Positions 43,822-52,291 of a stretch of DNA of 64,000 nucleotides are shown piece after piece. The notes beneath the pieces are model-generated. The model was not told the DNA's origin. It saw only the letters and a list, made by a program, of their open reading frames with translations, and did not search any database. Both the position numbers and the translations under genes were made by a program. Each line of letters opens with the position of its first letter. Within the stretch, counting starts at the first letter, position 1. The DNA comes from Gammaproteobacteria bacterium. GTDB taxonomy: Bacteria > Pseudomonadota > Gammaproteobacteria > Pseudomonadales > Cellvibrionaceae. Location of the stretch: positions 1-64,000 of the forward strand of contig JAGKWO010000033.1 in NCBI GenBank assembly GCA_021151835.1, read 5' to 3'.

Positions 43822-46262
43822 TAACCACCCGCCATGCGCAATTGATCGGCAATGCTGTAGCCATCCACTTTTTGTGTTGTGTTCACATTCAGCGAACCGA
43901 TGTGTGTCGTGCGGTTGCTGTTCGCTGTGTTGAATTGCTGCTGTAATCCGCCCGGCGGAACGTTCTGCATTGGCGCCGCTGGTGGCGGCATTAAGTCCGC
44001 GCGCTCGCGCTCCACCTTTTCGTTAGCCGCATCGGCACGCGCAATGGATTCCGGAACTTTTACCGGTGCAGGCGCGGCCACTACAGGAACTTTTACCGGT
44101 TCAGTGACTTGCACACGCGCAGGAATGTTTACAGGCTCAACAACCTTAACCGCTGCCGGTGTTTTTAAAGGATTGGTGGCTTGTTCCAGTTGCGGCGATA
44201 ACGGGCTGGGGCGATTCCAGGTTGAATCGTTTGCTGCTACCGCACCAGGCACAACCGGCGCCGCTTGTTTTGCCTCGATGTTAATGCCCGGAATTAAATT
44301 CAATGCACCCACTAACATCTGATCGATGTTATTGAGAATTTCAAATGGGTTTAAGTCGGATAACCATTTTTTAAATTGCTCAAACCACGTCGGTATTTTT
44401 TCCAGTGCAGTGATAAGCAAATCCACAGTACCAATGGCAAGCGTCAATGGCATAAACAACGCACTCAAAAATACGTTGTCCTGGATTAGCCCGGTGAACG
44501 CATTCCAACGGCCAATAACCCAATCAATAGCACCTACAACAGCGCTATAAATCACGGTTCCAATGGTCATTAAAAACGCGGGGATTTTTGCGAGCGTGCT
44601 AATAAACAACACCGCTAGATCAACCGTTAAAAACAGCGGCGCAAATAAAAATTTAAGCACGGTGGTTTGTTCAATGGCCGAACGGAACGCCGTCCACTTA
44701 TCGGTAATCCACGTCAGCGCACCCACAGCCGCCGCTTTTACTGCATCCCAGTTTTTAACCAGCATCACAAGGCCTGCCACCAGCGCGACAACGCCCACCA
44801 CAATCCAGGTAACAGGGTTAGCCAGCAACGCCGCAGCAAATGCCCACGCGGCTTTCGTGCTGAGTAGTAACGTGTTTCTAAACACTTTCAGCGCGATAGC
44901 CGCCGCCGGTAGTAATTTGGTGCCAACCGCAAGCTGGAAGTTAAACATTACCCACGCGTAGCGAATGGCTCTTAACAGCGGCCCAAAGGGCACCAGAGCA
45001 ATTTTCAAAATCGACAGGCCAACGGTGTACCCGGCCATCGCAATAATGCCCACGCCTTTGGCAACGGCCAGCGCGGCAACAACCGCCGTTAACGCCATGA
45101 TGCCCAGCGTGACTTTTGCGAGGAAACCAAATAGATGCGGGTATTTATTTATCCATTTGTTCAGCAATGCGAGGTGTTCAATACCGGCGTGATAAAACGG
45201 CATGAGTGCCTTTTCCACCAGCGCACCAAAACTGATTCGCACGGCGGTGCCGCCTTGTTGCAAACGTGCCAATGGATCGGCTAATTGCTCGGCTTTCCAG
45301 CGTGCCTGTTCCATGCCGTTAACCTTGCCAATTTCAGTGATGGCGTCACTTAATCCGGAGGTGTTATTTAATAATAATTTGATAGTGGCAACGGCTTCAT
45401 CGGAGCCAAACGCTTTTTTCAAAGCATCGCTTTTCGCAACGGTATCGATAGCGCCGAATTTACCCTGGAGCTTTGCCAGAATGTCATTCACCGGCAACAT
45501 GCGCCCCCCGCTGTCAGTGAAGCGTAAGCCCAATTCTTTTTGGGCAGCCCCTACGCCGCGCAGGAAGGCCTTGTACTTCGTACCCGCTTCGCTACCACTC
45601 ATGGTGGCTTGCAGTTGCCCCAGCACCGCCATTTGTTCGTTAATCGCGATTCCGTGGGCTTGTGCATCAGCACCCAGCGACGTAAACGCCGCACTCATTT
45701 GCATACCGTCGGATTTAAAAATATCCACAGCCATGGAAGTTTGACCGGTCAACACTTCGATCCAGCGCGCACGACCCATTTTGTCGGCAGTGTTTTGGAA
45801 AATGCCGTACATGGTGCCCATGTAATTGGTGATCGTGGCGGCATCCGCTTTAGCGCCTTTAGCCAGGACGTTGCCCGCTTCGGTAAAACGGATAAGTTCG
45901 TCCCCGGACAGCCCTGCAATCGCGCTCTGGATTTCGTAGGAACTGTTTACAAACGCAGCAGCACTTTCGCCATATCGAATGGAAAAACTCAATGCCGTTC
46001 GCCCGAGTTTATTTAACGTCGCCTCGGCAACGCCCAGGGTGCGCACGCCGGCAATTTCTTTGTAGAACTCGCGGTAATCGTTGGTCATTGCATTAAACGC
46101 AAGACCAACGCCCCAAATACCTGCGCCGCCGGTAAGTATCTCGCCAAAGCCCACTTTGGTTTTTTCGATCAAATCATTAACCGCGTTGCCTGCCCGCTTG
46201 GCCGGTGCAGTGATCTTATCGATCATCTCCACACGCATTAACAACTTTTCCAATCGGGTCAT
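43821..46262 (-). CDS. Tail tape measure protein
   Basis: An 813-residue protein that sets tail length and is injected. The N-terminal TP901-type domain (about 1-330) and a hydrophobic middle (about 380-620, several membrane-like segments) are followed by a Pro/Val/Ala-rich tail (about 690-780). It starts 3 bases after the stop of the frameshifted chaperone, its usual place. The length gives a tail of about P2 size. Confidence 0.92.
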   Translation of the reverse strand: MTRLEKLLMRVEMIDKITAPAKRAGNAVNDLIEKTKVGFGEILTGGAGIWGVGLAFNAMTNDYREFYKEIAGVRTLGVAEATLNKLGRTALSFSIRYGESAAAFVNSSYEIQSAIAGLSGDELIRFTEAGNVLAKGAKADAATITNYMGTMYGIFQNTADKMGRARWIEVLTGQTSMAVDIFKSDGMQMSAAFTSLGADAQAHGIAINEQMAVLGQLQATMSGSEAGTKYKAFLRGVGAAQKELGLRFTDSGGRMLPVNDILAKLQGKFGAIDTVAKSDALKKAFGSDEAVATIKLLLNNTSGLSDAITEIGKVNGMEQARWKAEQLADPLARLQQGGTAVRISFGALVEKALMPFYHAGIEHLALLNKWINKYPHLFGFLAKVTLGIMALTAVVAALAVAKGVGIIAMAGYTVGLSILKIALVPFGPLLRAIRYAWVMFNFQLAVGTKLLPAAAIALKVFRNTLLLSTKAAWAFAAALLANPVTWIVVGVVALVAGLVMLVKNWDAVKAAAVGALTWITDKWTAFRSAIEQTTVLKFLFAPLFLTVDLAVLFISTLAKIPAFLMTIGTVIYSAVVGAIDWVIGRWNAFTGLIQDNVFLSALFMPLTLAIGTVDLLITALEKIPTWFEQFKKWLSDLNPFEILNNIDQMLVGALNLIPGINIEAKQAAPVVPGAVAANDSTWNRPSPLSPQLEQATNPLKTPAAVKVVEPVNIPARVQVTEPVKVPVVAAPAPVKVPESIARADAANEKVERERADLMPPPAAPMQNVPPGGLQQQFNTANSNRTTHIGSLNVNTTQKVDGYSIADQLRMAGG

Positions 46263-46265
46263 AGG

Positions 46266-46466
46266 TTACTTACCGTTGTGCGCAAGCGCGTATCCGTTTG
46301 CGACTGAGTTTTTAAAATTTTCCCAGTAGTTTTTTTCCAAATGCAGCGCCGTGGCCAGCACCTCAACATCGTTATAATCACTACCGGGCAAATGCTTCAT
46401 GGCCAATGCCTGGTAGTGGCTATAAGCGTTCTCGCTTATGCTGTCACTGAGGCGCTGGATTTCTTT
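46266..46466 (-). CDS. -1 frameshift extension of the tail assembly chaperone
   Basis: Between the chaperone stop and the tape-measure gene a second frame is open for about 66 codons. It reads ...QRLSDSISENAYSHYQALAM... and ends ...ALAHNGK at the TAA 46266-46268. It lies in the -1 frame and overlaps the end of the 102-residue chaperone frame at the AAAG slip site (46463-46466, GTAAAGAAA). A stop just upstream in the -1 frame shows that the extension must be reached by slippage. This is the gpE/E' or gpG/GT pattern of tailed phages. An internal ATG could start it independently, but the frameshift is more likely. Confidence 0.7.
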   Translation of the reverse strand, partial: KEIQRLSDSISENAYSHYQALAMKHLPGSDYNDVEVLATALHLEKNYWENFKNSVANGYALAHNGK

Positions 46467-46744
46467 ACAACGAAACTAAGGTCCGGTGTATAGGCTTCCA
46501 GTAAGGCGCCAGCCAATTGCACTTCACCGCCCGGTGTTTTATCCAGAAAGTCACGCAACGCAGCTTTCTGTTTTTCATCAACGGTAGTCATCAAAAAGTT
46601 ATGACTGGGTGCAACCTTGTTCGCTTGCGTCACGCTGTTGATATATTTGTTGTAATCGTCGCGGCCAATATCGAAACGGATATCAACCTCACCGACACCA
46701 ACCGTTAAAACTTGACCATTCTTTTTTTCGCTACTCATGTTCAT
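46436..46744 (-). CDS. Tail assembly chaperone (DUF2765)
   Basis: A 102-residue protein with the DUF2765-type layout (DIRFDIGRDDYNKYINSV and FLDKTPGGEVQLAGALLEAY), the equivalent of P2 gpE. It coats the tape measure during tail assembly. A -1 slip near its C-terminus would make the longer form. The ATG at 46742-46744 is used, though another two codons later is possible. Confidence 0.82.
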   Translation of the reverse strand: MNMSSEKKNGQVLTVGVGEVDIRFDIGRDDYNKYINSVTQANKVAPSHNFLMTTVDEKQKAALRDFLDKTPGGEVQLAGALLEAYTPDLSFVVKKSSASVTA

Positions 46745-46763
46745 AATCCCCGAGGATAGTTAG

Positions 46764-47021
46764 TTAATTTTTCAAAACGTCTTTAATGCCCAACACAATC
46801 ACGCTGGCAATTCCAGTGCAAAAAATAGTAATCAGTGCACGCATGGTGAACTTTCCGATTTGTTCAGCAGCAAGGCGTTGTTTGCGTAAGTGAGCAAAGT
46901 CGGCTTGGCTCTCACGAAAGTTTTCAGCGTCAATCCCCAACTTTTGCAACACATCGGTCACCGCTTTTTTTGAGCCATCGGCTACCGCTTGTTCCAGTTC
47001 CTGCTTTGTTATCTCACTCAC
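46764..47021 (-). CDS. Small membrane protein near the lysis genes
   Basis: An 85-residue protein with a charged helical N-terminus (1-55) and one membrane segment near the C-terminus (about 61-80, ALITIFCTGIASVIVLGI). It lies between the spanin cluster and the tail chaperone; it could be a second holin, an antiholin or a tail-membrane factor. The family is not recognised (possibly DUF6127). Confidence 0.6.
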   Translation of the reverse strand: MSEITKQELEQAVADGSKKAVTDVLQKLGIDAENFRESQADFAHLRKQRLAAEQIGKFTMRALITIFCTGIASVIVLGIKDVLKN

Positions 47022-47073
47022 GTTGCGGCCTCACTGCATCACATTGGGAAAATTTATTTAGTCGCTTGCCCAG

Positions 47074-47358
47074 CTAAGAGTCGGGAGGTTTTACGCAACC
47101 CGCCAGCACCCCCTGCAATTGCTCAATGTAGGTTTTACGTTGCACCCAATCGGTTAATAAAATGTTCACCAGCTCGCAATCGGTTTCGTGTCCCTGAATT
47201 TGCAACGTGGCAAAATTTGGTGGCACCGGTATTTCGTGTTGCTCGATGCACGGAATCGTTACTGGCACTTTCACTTCCACCGGTACGGTAACCGGCTCTT
47301 TTTCAACCGTGGTGCATGCACACAACATCGCAGCCAAACTCACAACTAAAAATTTCAT
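47074..47358 (-). CDS. Outer-membrane spanin lipoprotein (Rz1-like)
   Basis: A 94-residue lipoprotein with a lipobox ending in CAC (LAAMLCAC, lipid on the second C) and a Pro/Val-rich linker (VTVPVEVKVPVTIP), the usual o-spanin composition. It overlaps the i-spanin gene by 4 bases rather than being embedded in it. It joins the outer and inner membranes during lysis. Confidence 0.8.
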   Translation of the reverse strand: MKFLVVSLAAMLCACTTVEKEPVTVPVEVKVPVTIPCIEQHEIPVPPNFATLQIQGHETDCELVNILLTDWVQRKTYIEQLQGVLAGCVKPPDS

Positions 47359-47741
47359 GGCAACACCTCTTTTAAAATCGTTGAACCGATTCCGGCCACG
47401 GTGCAGCTTTTGCCTTTGTCAAATTGCAATCGGGCAACCTGGTCATTTAATTGTGCAACCTGTTTGGCGGACTCTTGTAATGCCTGCTGCTTTTGCGCTC
47501 GCATTTCCCTGGTCTCTTTTCCCAGTTCATCAACACGCTGGTTTTGCTCATCGATGACCAACTCCAGCGCTTTATTTTCAAAACGCTTTTGCAGTGCTTC
47601 CGCTTTCAACGTGGTTTTATCGGCTTGCAACGTTTCCACCGTTTGTTTCAGCGAAATGTTTTGCAGGGTCGTAGGGATCAATACCAGTAACAACAGGATC
47701 GCCACACCGCTAACCAAGTATTTTTTAATACTGTCTACCAT
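47355..47741 (-). CDS. Inner-membrane spanin (Rz-like)
   Basis: A 128-residue protein (ATG at 47739-47741 with GAGGGG upstream) with a single N-terminal membrane segment (about 7-27) and a long coiled coil (about 28-110) as in Rz-type i-spanins, ending in a short globular tail. It overlaps the holin by 17 bases and o-spanin by 4. It is the inner partner of the spanin complex. Confidence 0.8.
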   Translation of the reverse strand: MVDSIKKYLVSGVAILLLLVLIPTTLQNISLKQTVETLQADKTTLKAEALQKRFENKALELVIDEQNQRVDELGKETREMRAQKQQALQESAKQVAQLNDQVARLQFDKGKSCTVAGIGSTILKEVLP

Positions 47742-47979
47742 CGCTTTGCCCCTCAATGTTTTCCGGCACAGTTGACCGGCGTTTGCTAATTAAAAAACTA
47801 AACACGTTTTGGCCTGCATTGCCCGCTATAAAAACGCTGACAGTCCATTTCGTAATTTCCACAAATTGGTCACCGGTTAAGTCGCCCAATCGCAACAACA
47901 CGGCACTGACAAAACCACAACCAATCGTTGTTACAAATCGCGTACCACCAAATTTGCTAAACACATGCGGACTATTCAA
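47725..47979 (-). CDS. Holin-like protein with TTG start
   Basis: An 84-residue protein starting at TTG (47977-47979), inside the endolysin stop region. The ribosome site CGAGAG is 7 bases upstream. It reads LNSPHVFSKFGG, then has two hydrophobic stretches (TTIGCGFVSAVLLRL and KWTVSVFIAGNAGQNVFSFL) and a polar tail: a small two-span holin. The frame is open far upstream, but that part overlaps the endolysin and is not expected to be translated. Confidence 0.72.
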   Translation of the reverse strand: MNSPHVFSKFGGTRFVTTIGCGFVSAVLLRLGDLTGDQFVEITKWTVSVFIAGNAGQNVFSFLISKRRSTVPENIEGQSDGRQY

Positions 47980-48565
47980 AGTCAGAGCTCTCGAATAATG
48001 TGTAATTAAAACTATCGCCGTACACTTGCGCTGCGTATTTCGCCAACTGCATGAGTTGATCAAAATCAGCACTGTTAGCCAGCACCTGGCATCCTGCGCT
48101 CCACTTATCAACCAGCTTGCTGGTTCCATCCGGGCGGGCACGGTGGCAATTCAATCCAATTAATTCGCGTGCGCCGGTGCGCGCGTTTAAATCCAGCTTG
48201 TCATCGCGGGTGCTATCACGAATAAACACGGTGGGTTGCCGTTGCACCAGGGCGTCGTATTTCCCTTTGTGTTTACCCAGTTTCCATAGCCCCAAATACT
48301 GCTCGGCTGGCAAAATCGCTGTGCCCTGGACATTGGCCGGATTCAATCGGTAATAAGTGCCGGGGTCAGTGGTACAGGCAAAAGTCAGCAACACCGGTTT
48401 ATTGTTATCGCGAAACGCCACACAAAACACATCGTTAAACGTATTGGCTTGTAAATCGCGCAGATTGCGAATGCCAACTAGATTTAAATCAAAATCGCCA
48501 CGCTCATTAAATTGGTAACCTTTCGCTCGACTGATTTGTTTAATGGCGTCGTAACTTATGTTCAT
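47972..48565 (-). CDS. Endolysin with L,D-transpeptidase-like motif
   Basis: A 197-residue protein (ATG at 48563-48565 with AAAGG upstream; a longer frame overlaps the DksA-like gene). The C-terminal part contains NCHRARPDGTS, then KWSAGCQVL, the H...SxGC arrangement of YkuD-type peptidoglycan transpeptidases, with C in the place of the nucleophile. It is not a lysozyme, chitinase or amidase by motif. It lies directly before the holin, so it is the likely cell-wall enzyme of the lysis cassette; whether it hydrolyses or exchanges peptides is not shown. Confidence 0.72.
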   Translation of the reverse strand: MNISYDAIKQISRAKGYQFNERGDFDLNLVGIRNLRDLQANTFNDVFCVAFRDNNKPVLLTFACTTDPGTYYRLNPANVQGTAILPAEQYLGLWKLGKHKGKYDALVQRQPTVFIRDSTRDDKLDLNARTGARELIGLNCHRARPDGTSKLVDKWSAGCQVLANSADFDQLMQLAKYAAQVYGDSFNYTLFESSDFE

Positions 48566-48798
48566 CGCAGTGCCTTTTGACGTTTCTGAAAAATTTCGCG
48601 CTGGTGAAAACCTTCGCATTCTGTGCAACGCTCTACCCCACCCAGTGCTTGCCGTGTTGGATCAATTTCAATATCGCAATCAATGCACTTTTCGAGACTA
48701 ACGAGGTGAAAACGGTTTTGCTTAAGCTGGTGTTCCAACGCGGTAGCATTAAGCGTTGCTTGCAGATCTACCGCGTTATCGAGAATATCCGCCCTCAT
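48562..48798 (-). CDS. TraR/DksA-type zinc finger protein
   Basis: A 78-residue protein with a C4 zinc finger (CIDC... CTEC, C38, C41, C58 and C61) of the TraR/DksA family, like the small DksA-like proteins in P2 and other phages and plasmids. It probably binds RNA polymerase and shifts host transcription. It overlaps the endolysin by 4 bases and the tube gene by 1, an unusual place between tail and lysis genes. Confidence 0.85.
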   Translation of the reverse strand: MRADILDNAVDLQATLNATALEHQLKQNRFHLVSLEKCIDCDIEIDPTRQALGGVERCTECEGFHQREIFQKRQKALR

Positions 48799-49250
48799 TA
48801 GCGAATATTTTCTGTTGATTTACGGGAGAGATATGGAACACCATTGATTTTCACAAAGTCCGGGCTGGTGACATCAAACGCTAACTTGTGTTTGGTTTTT
48901 TCACCGCCCTTGCTGTCGATATTCAATAAATCCGTAATCCGGAATGAACAGCCAAACATTTCCGTTTTGGAACTTTCGTCATCAACTTCGCCGTTAACAA
49001 CAACGTCGAATTCTTCGAGATCTTCAAAGCTCCCTGCTTTTCTCGCAGCATCAATAACGAGGTTGTAGTTTTGGGTATCCAGTTCAAACTCACCGGAACA
49101 GCCCACATCACCCGCCACTTTTCCGTTTGGAACACCTTTGGTTTTTGCAACACCTCTGTTGTCTTCAATGGTTGCACTCATGGTTTCCGCATGAATCATC
49201 AAATCGCCCAGCATAAAATCGAAATCGCGGCCACTCAGTCGATTGCCCAT
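48798..49250 (-). CDS. Tail tube protein (DUF2597)
   Basis: A 150-residue protein of the DUF2597 family (MLGDLMIHAETMSATIEDN near the start, VPNGKVAGDVGCSGEFELD), the P2 FII-like tube subunit. It lies after the sheath and shares one base with the zinc-finger gene. It polymerises as the inner tail tube. Confidence 0.87.
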   Translation of the reverse strand: MGNRLSGRDFDFMLGDLMIHAETMSATIEDNRGVAKTKGVPNGKVAGDVGCSGEFELDTQNYNLVIDAARKAGSFEDLEEFDVVVNGEVDDESSKTEMFGCSFRITDLLNIDSKGGEKTKHKLAFDVTSPDFVKINGVPYLSRKSTENIR

Positions 49251-49289
49251 TGCTTCTACTCCGAATTAAAAATGAAAATAGTTTTTGAA

Positions 49290-50402
49290 TTACGCGGTGA
49301 CGCTGGATAAATCCAAACTCAAATTCACCGTGATTTTTTTCGGGCAGTTGTACGGTTGCACTTTGATGTACACCTCAACCTCATTGAATGACGGCCACAC
49401 AATGGTGATACTGTCGTCAGCCGGTGACTGGATTTCCCCTGGGAATTGCTCACCACCAAATACAGTGGACCGGCTCATCTCGCGCAATGGGCGCATGAAA
49501 TAGGTTTTATTGCTCGCAAGGCTGATCGACGAATTATTCAAGCGGCGATCACCCACGCGCTTAATTGCGAGTACACGCACAGCGCGCGCCGCTTTATCAA
49601 TCACGCGCAAGTGTTCAATCACCTGGAAGTCACCGCCGGGTTCGTCGAGTAAATTGCAATCCCCCCAGTAGGTGCCCGGATAACCGCTATAGGTCTGGCA
49701 AACACTCAAGCGTGCCGCGTCCAATGCCTTTAGCGTTGCGCTGGATAACTGTTGGCCGTCCTTATCGATGGGAGTGTCACCCAAACCCAACAAAGGGCCT
49801 GTAGCAACGCGCATAGGGGTATCGGCAATGCTTACGGCGCGATTGCAGAGGCGGCCCACTAACACGCCCAAATCGTTGCCGTGAAGCTGTGGCACGGCGG
49901 CAACGCGATAGGCACTTACGCCGTTTTGAATCGCGGTTTGCGCGGCCAGATATTGCGCCCAGGTCTGGGTGTCGGCATCGATGCCAGGTGTGGCAATCAA
50001 AACAATGACGCGATCAGCGCGCTGGGTACGAACCAACTCCGCTTTGGTGTGAGCAGCCGTTAATTCAGCGGCAGCAATGGCAGGCACACACACGGCAACT
50101 AATTCCGGCTTAACGGTATCCAGTGCTAAATCGAGTGCGGCTTTCCAATCACCGTTTGCGGCAATGGGTGCAACAAAGGCTTCCCAGTTATCGCCACCGT
50201 TATCACGCGCGGCAATGACGTTGGTTTTTAAAACGCTATCAGCCGCACCCAACAGCACTTTTAAATCGCTTTGCGAATTAATGGCGAGCACAGCGCCCAC
50301 ATTGGTTTCGCCCACACCGATAAACAGCGCTTTGCGTTCTACACCGGGGAAATTGCCCTGCCCCAAATTCAGGTTGTTTACGTTGACTTCACCCTGGGCC
50401 AT
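49290..50402 (-). CDS. Tail sheath protein (DUF2586)
   Basis: A 370-residue protein of the DUF2586 sheath family. It has the terminal segments AQGEVNVNNLNLGQGNFPG and PYNCPKKITVNLSLDLSS, and the region GDRRLNNSSISLASNKTYF as in sheath insertion arms. It contracts around the tube during injection. It is of the P2-like K139-type sheath class. Confidence 0.9.
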   Translation of the reverse strand: MAQGEVNVNNLNLGQGNFPGVERKALFIGVGETNVGAVLAINSQSDLKVLLGAADSVLKTNVIAARDNGGDNWEAFVAPIAANGDWKAALDLALDTVKPELVAVCVPAIAAAELTAAHTKAELVRTQRADRVIVLIATPGIDADTQTWAQYLAAQTAIQNGVSAYRVAAVPQLHGNDLGVLVGRLCNRAVSIADTPMRVATGPLLGLGDTPIDKDGQQLSSATLKALDAARLSVCQTYSGYPGTYWGDCNLLDEPGGDFQVIEHLRVIDKAARAVRVLAIKRVGDRRLNNSSISLASNKTYFMRPLREMSRSTVFGGEQFPGEIQSPADDSITIVWPSFNEVEVYIKVQPYNCPKKITVNLSLDLSSVTA

Positions 50403-50407
50403 ATTGT

Positions 50408-51055
50408 TTACACTCGCGAATTGATTGTGTTGTCGTAAATTTTTTCGATAAATTGGCTAATCTGATATTCCGTAGCGCCTAAAAATGGGCGCGCTGGTAA
50501 TTTCGTAACCCAAAAACGTTTAGGTTTCTCTTCACGCAACGTGCGCAAAATCAAACCGGCCTGTTTTTGTTTCAAATTTTCGGTAATCCATTTCAGCGAT
50601 GGCCGCCGCCATTTTTTTGTTCCCTTCACACGCACTTTGTAACCTTCCGCGCGTAACTCTTTTGCCTGTTTTCGCGTTGCGGGTTCTTCGTAATGATCAC
50701 GGTGCCCCGATTCGCTTTGCATTTTTGCGCCGGTCATCACCTGGCTCATACCTTCGTGCTGCTGGTACGCAACGGCGCCGCGATAACCCACATCCACATA
50801 ATCCGGCGTTAACAAATTGGCCGCGACCTGCCGGTTTAATCGCCGCAATAATTTCCTGTTACTACCACGCTTGCGCGGTTCCCAGGGCCGCCCGTCAACA
50901 TCCCGACCGGCGCGCAGATTGCGAATGCTTTGCCGTTTTAATTCCCGCCCGATTCCGCCCAGTAATTGACGGCGTTTTCGCGGCGGCAATTCCAATGCCT
51001 GGATGCGCTTTTGCGCCGAGAGCGAACCGATAACATTAATCCGCAGGTCTTTCAT
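50408..51055 (-). CDS. Virion morphogenesis / tail completion protein (gpS-like)
   Basis: A 215-residue, very basic protein (many R/K, WEPRKRGSNRKLLRRLNRQ) of the phage virion morphogenesis family, equivalent to P2 gpS. It caps the tail. It overlaps gpR by 20 bases. Confidence 0.82.
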   Translation of the reverse strand: MKDLRINVIGSLSAQKRIQALELPPRKRRQLLGGIGRELKRQSIRNLRAGRDVDGRPWEPRKRGSNRKLLRRLNRQVAANLLTPDYVDVGYRGAVAYQQHEGMSQVMTGAKMQSESGHRDHYEEPATRKQAKELRAEGYKVRVKGTKKWRRPSLKWITENLKQKQAGLILRTLREEKPKRFWVTKLPARPFLGATEYQISQFIEKIYDNTINSRV

Positions 51056-51527
51056 AAGGCTTGTCCGGTTGCCGCGCCTGGTTATCGCCTACGGCCACTT
51101 TGCGTGCGGCAATTATTTCGGCAGGTGCCACGCTATAACGCGCGCCTTTGAATAAGATCGGGCCGTTGTCATCGGGTTTAATCGTGATACTTTCATCAAA
51201 GGTGATAATCACATCTACATCGCTGGTACCATCATCCAGCGCCGTTACATCGACTTTGGGCGGCTCCAATTCCAGTTGGTCCCGGTTGTTATCAAACTCC
51301 ATTAACCAGATATTGATTAACACCAAAAACACATCGGCATCACTGGAAAACCGCTCGACGGAAAACACCGCGTCGTAACGAAAACGGGAAATCTCAAACC
51401 CATCGCCAATTTTTTTACTGGTAACCTCGCTGGTCCCGTTTTCCATGTAGTAATCAAATTGCTCGACGGCGAATAAATTCTGCGCTTTTAAAAAGTCCGC
51501 CAGCGCTTGCATTTTTGCGACGGCCAT
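51036..51527 (-). CDS. Tail completion protein gpR
   Basis: A 163-residue protein of the P2 gpR family (FDYYMENGTSEVTSKK, FRYDAVFSVERFSSDADVF, MEFDNNRDQLELEPP). It forms the tail terminator interface to the head. It lies next to gpL. Confidence 0.87.
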   Translation of the reverse strand: MAVAKMQALADFLKAQNLFAVEQFDYYMENGTSEVTSKKIGDGFEISRFRYDAVFSVERFSSDADVFLVLINIWLMEFDNNRDQLELEPPKVDVTALDDGTSDVDVIITFDESITIKPDDNGPILFKGARYSVAPAEIIAARKVAVGDNQARQPDKPYERPAD

Positions 51528-51992
51528 TTACAGCAACGCCACGCTAATATTTTCGGTTAACCCCAACAGGCGACGAATAGCGCGGCCTGAATGTGCCAAA
51601 CAGTCCTGGTATGTTTCATCGCTCTCTTTAGCAAGGTTTTCCGCTTGCTCGCGACGATTCATTGTTGCGAACTGCCCAAGCAGCAAACCTTTTGCGCGCA
51701 TATACACTGCGCGTTTGTATTGCTCGACAAACATCACATCAATACCGACTTCCTGATCCGCTACCGCTTGCAATGAGTTAAAACCCTGTTGTTTCCATTC
51801 AAATCGCTTAACCGCCAGCTGCGAATTGCAATCGCTTATCGCCAGGCGCAAATGGGTTTCCACCATTTGCTGTGTGTATTCCGCTGGTATGCGATAAACA
51901 CGCTGCAAATCACCCAAATTCAAATCCGGAAAAAAACCGTCATTGGTTACGGGGGTATTTAAAAAGGTTTCTGATTTGCCGGTGAAACTCAA
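51528..51992 (-). CDS. Head completion protein gpL
   Basis: A 154-residue protein of the P2 L family (LGDLQRVYRIPAEYTQQMV, KQQGFNSLQAVADQEV). It closes the DNA-filled head for tail joining. It shares an ATGA overlap with the upstream 69-residue gene. Confidence 0.85.
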   Translation of the reverse strand: MSFTGKSETFLNTPVTNDGFFPDLNLGDLQRVYRIPAEYTQQMVETHLRLAISDCNSQLAVKRFEWKQQGFNSLQAVADQEVGIDVMFVEQYKRAVYMRAKGLLLGQFATMNRREQAENLAKESDETYQDCLAHSGRAIRRLLGLTENISVALL

Positions 51993-52198
51993 AATGGACG
52001 CTCCACTTCGTTGACCACCACATCAACACGACTTGCGCTGGCACGGTGCTCCAACACATGAAAAGTTCCACCATGCTCACGTGCAAGACGTTCGGCTTCT
52101 GCCTTGGCGGACTGATAACTTTGGTGCTTGTAATTGGGGGTCGTACCCTCACGCCACACCAAATAAAACAACGGTTGATCGAACGACATTGTGTTCAC
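51989..52198 (-). CDS. Small phage protein
   Basis: A 69-residue acidic/basic mixed protein (YLVWREGTTPNYKHQSYQSA, EAERLAREHGGTFHVLEH). Its ATGA overlap with gpL shows coupling. It sits where P2 has no counterpart; the pattern resembles small DUF-type proteins beside small terminase genes. The function is unknown. Confidence 0.65.
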   Translation of the reverse strand: MNTMSFDQPLFYLVWREGTTPNYKHQSYQSAKAEAERLAREHGGTFHVLEHRASASRVDVVVNEVERPF

Positions 52199-52291
52199 CT
52201 TAAATAGACACCGAGCAAAAACGGGACAACCACATAAAGCAATCGAGTTGTTTATAGGTTCCCGTTTGCCGGTGCTCTCGGGGAGAGTCGG

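Noticed and set aside
47980..48141. N-terminal extension of the holin frame
   Set aside because: It is in the wrong frame over the endolysin gene and lacks a ribosome site; the TTG at 47977-47979 explains the start.
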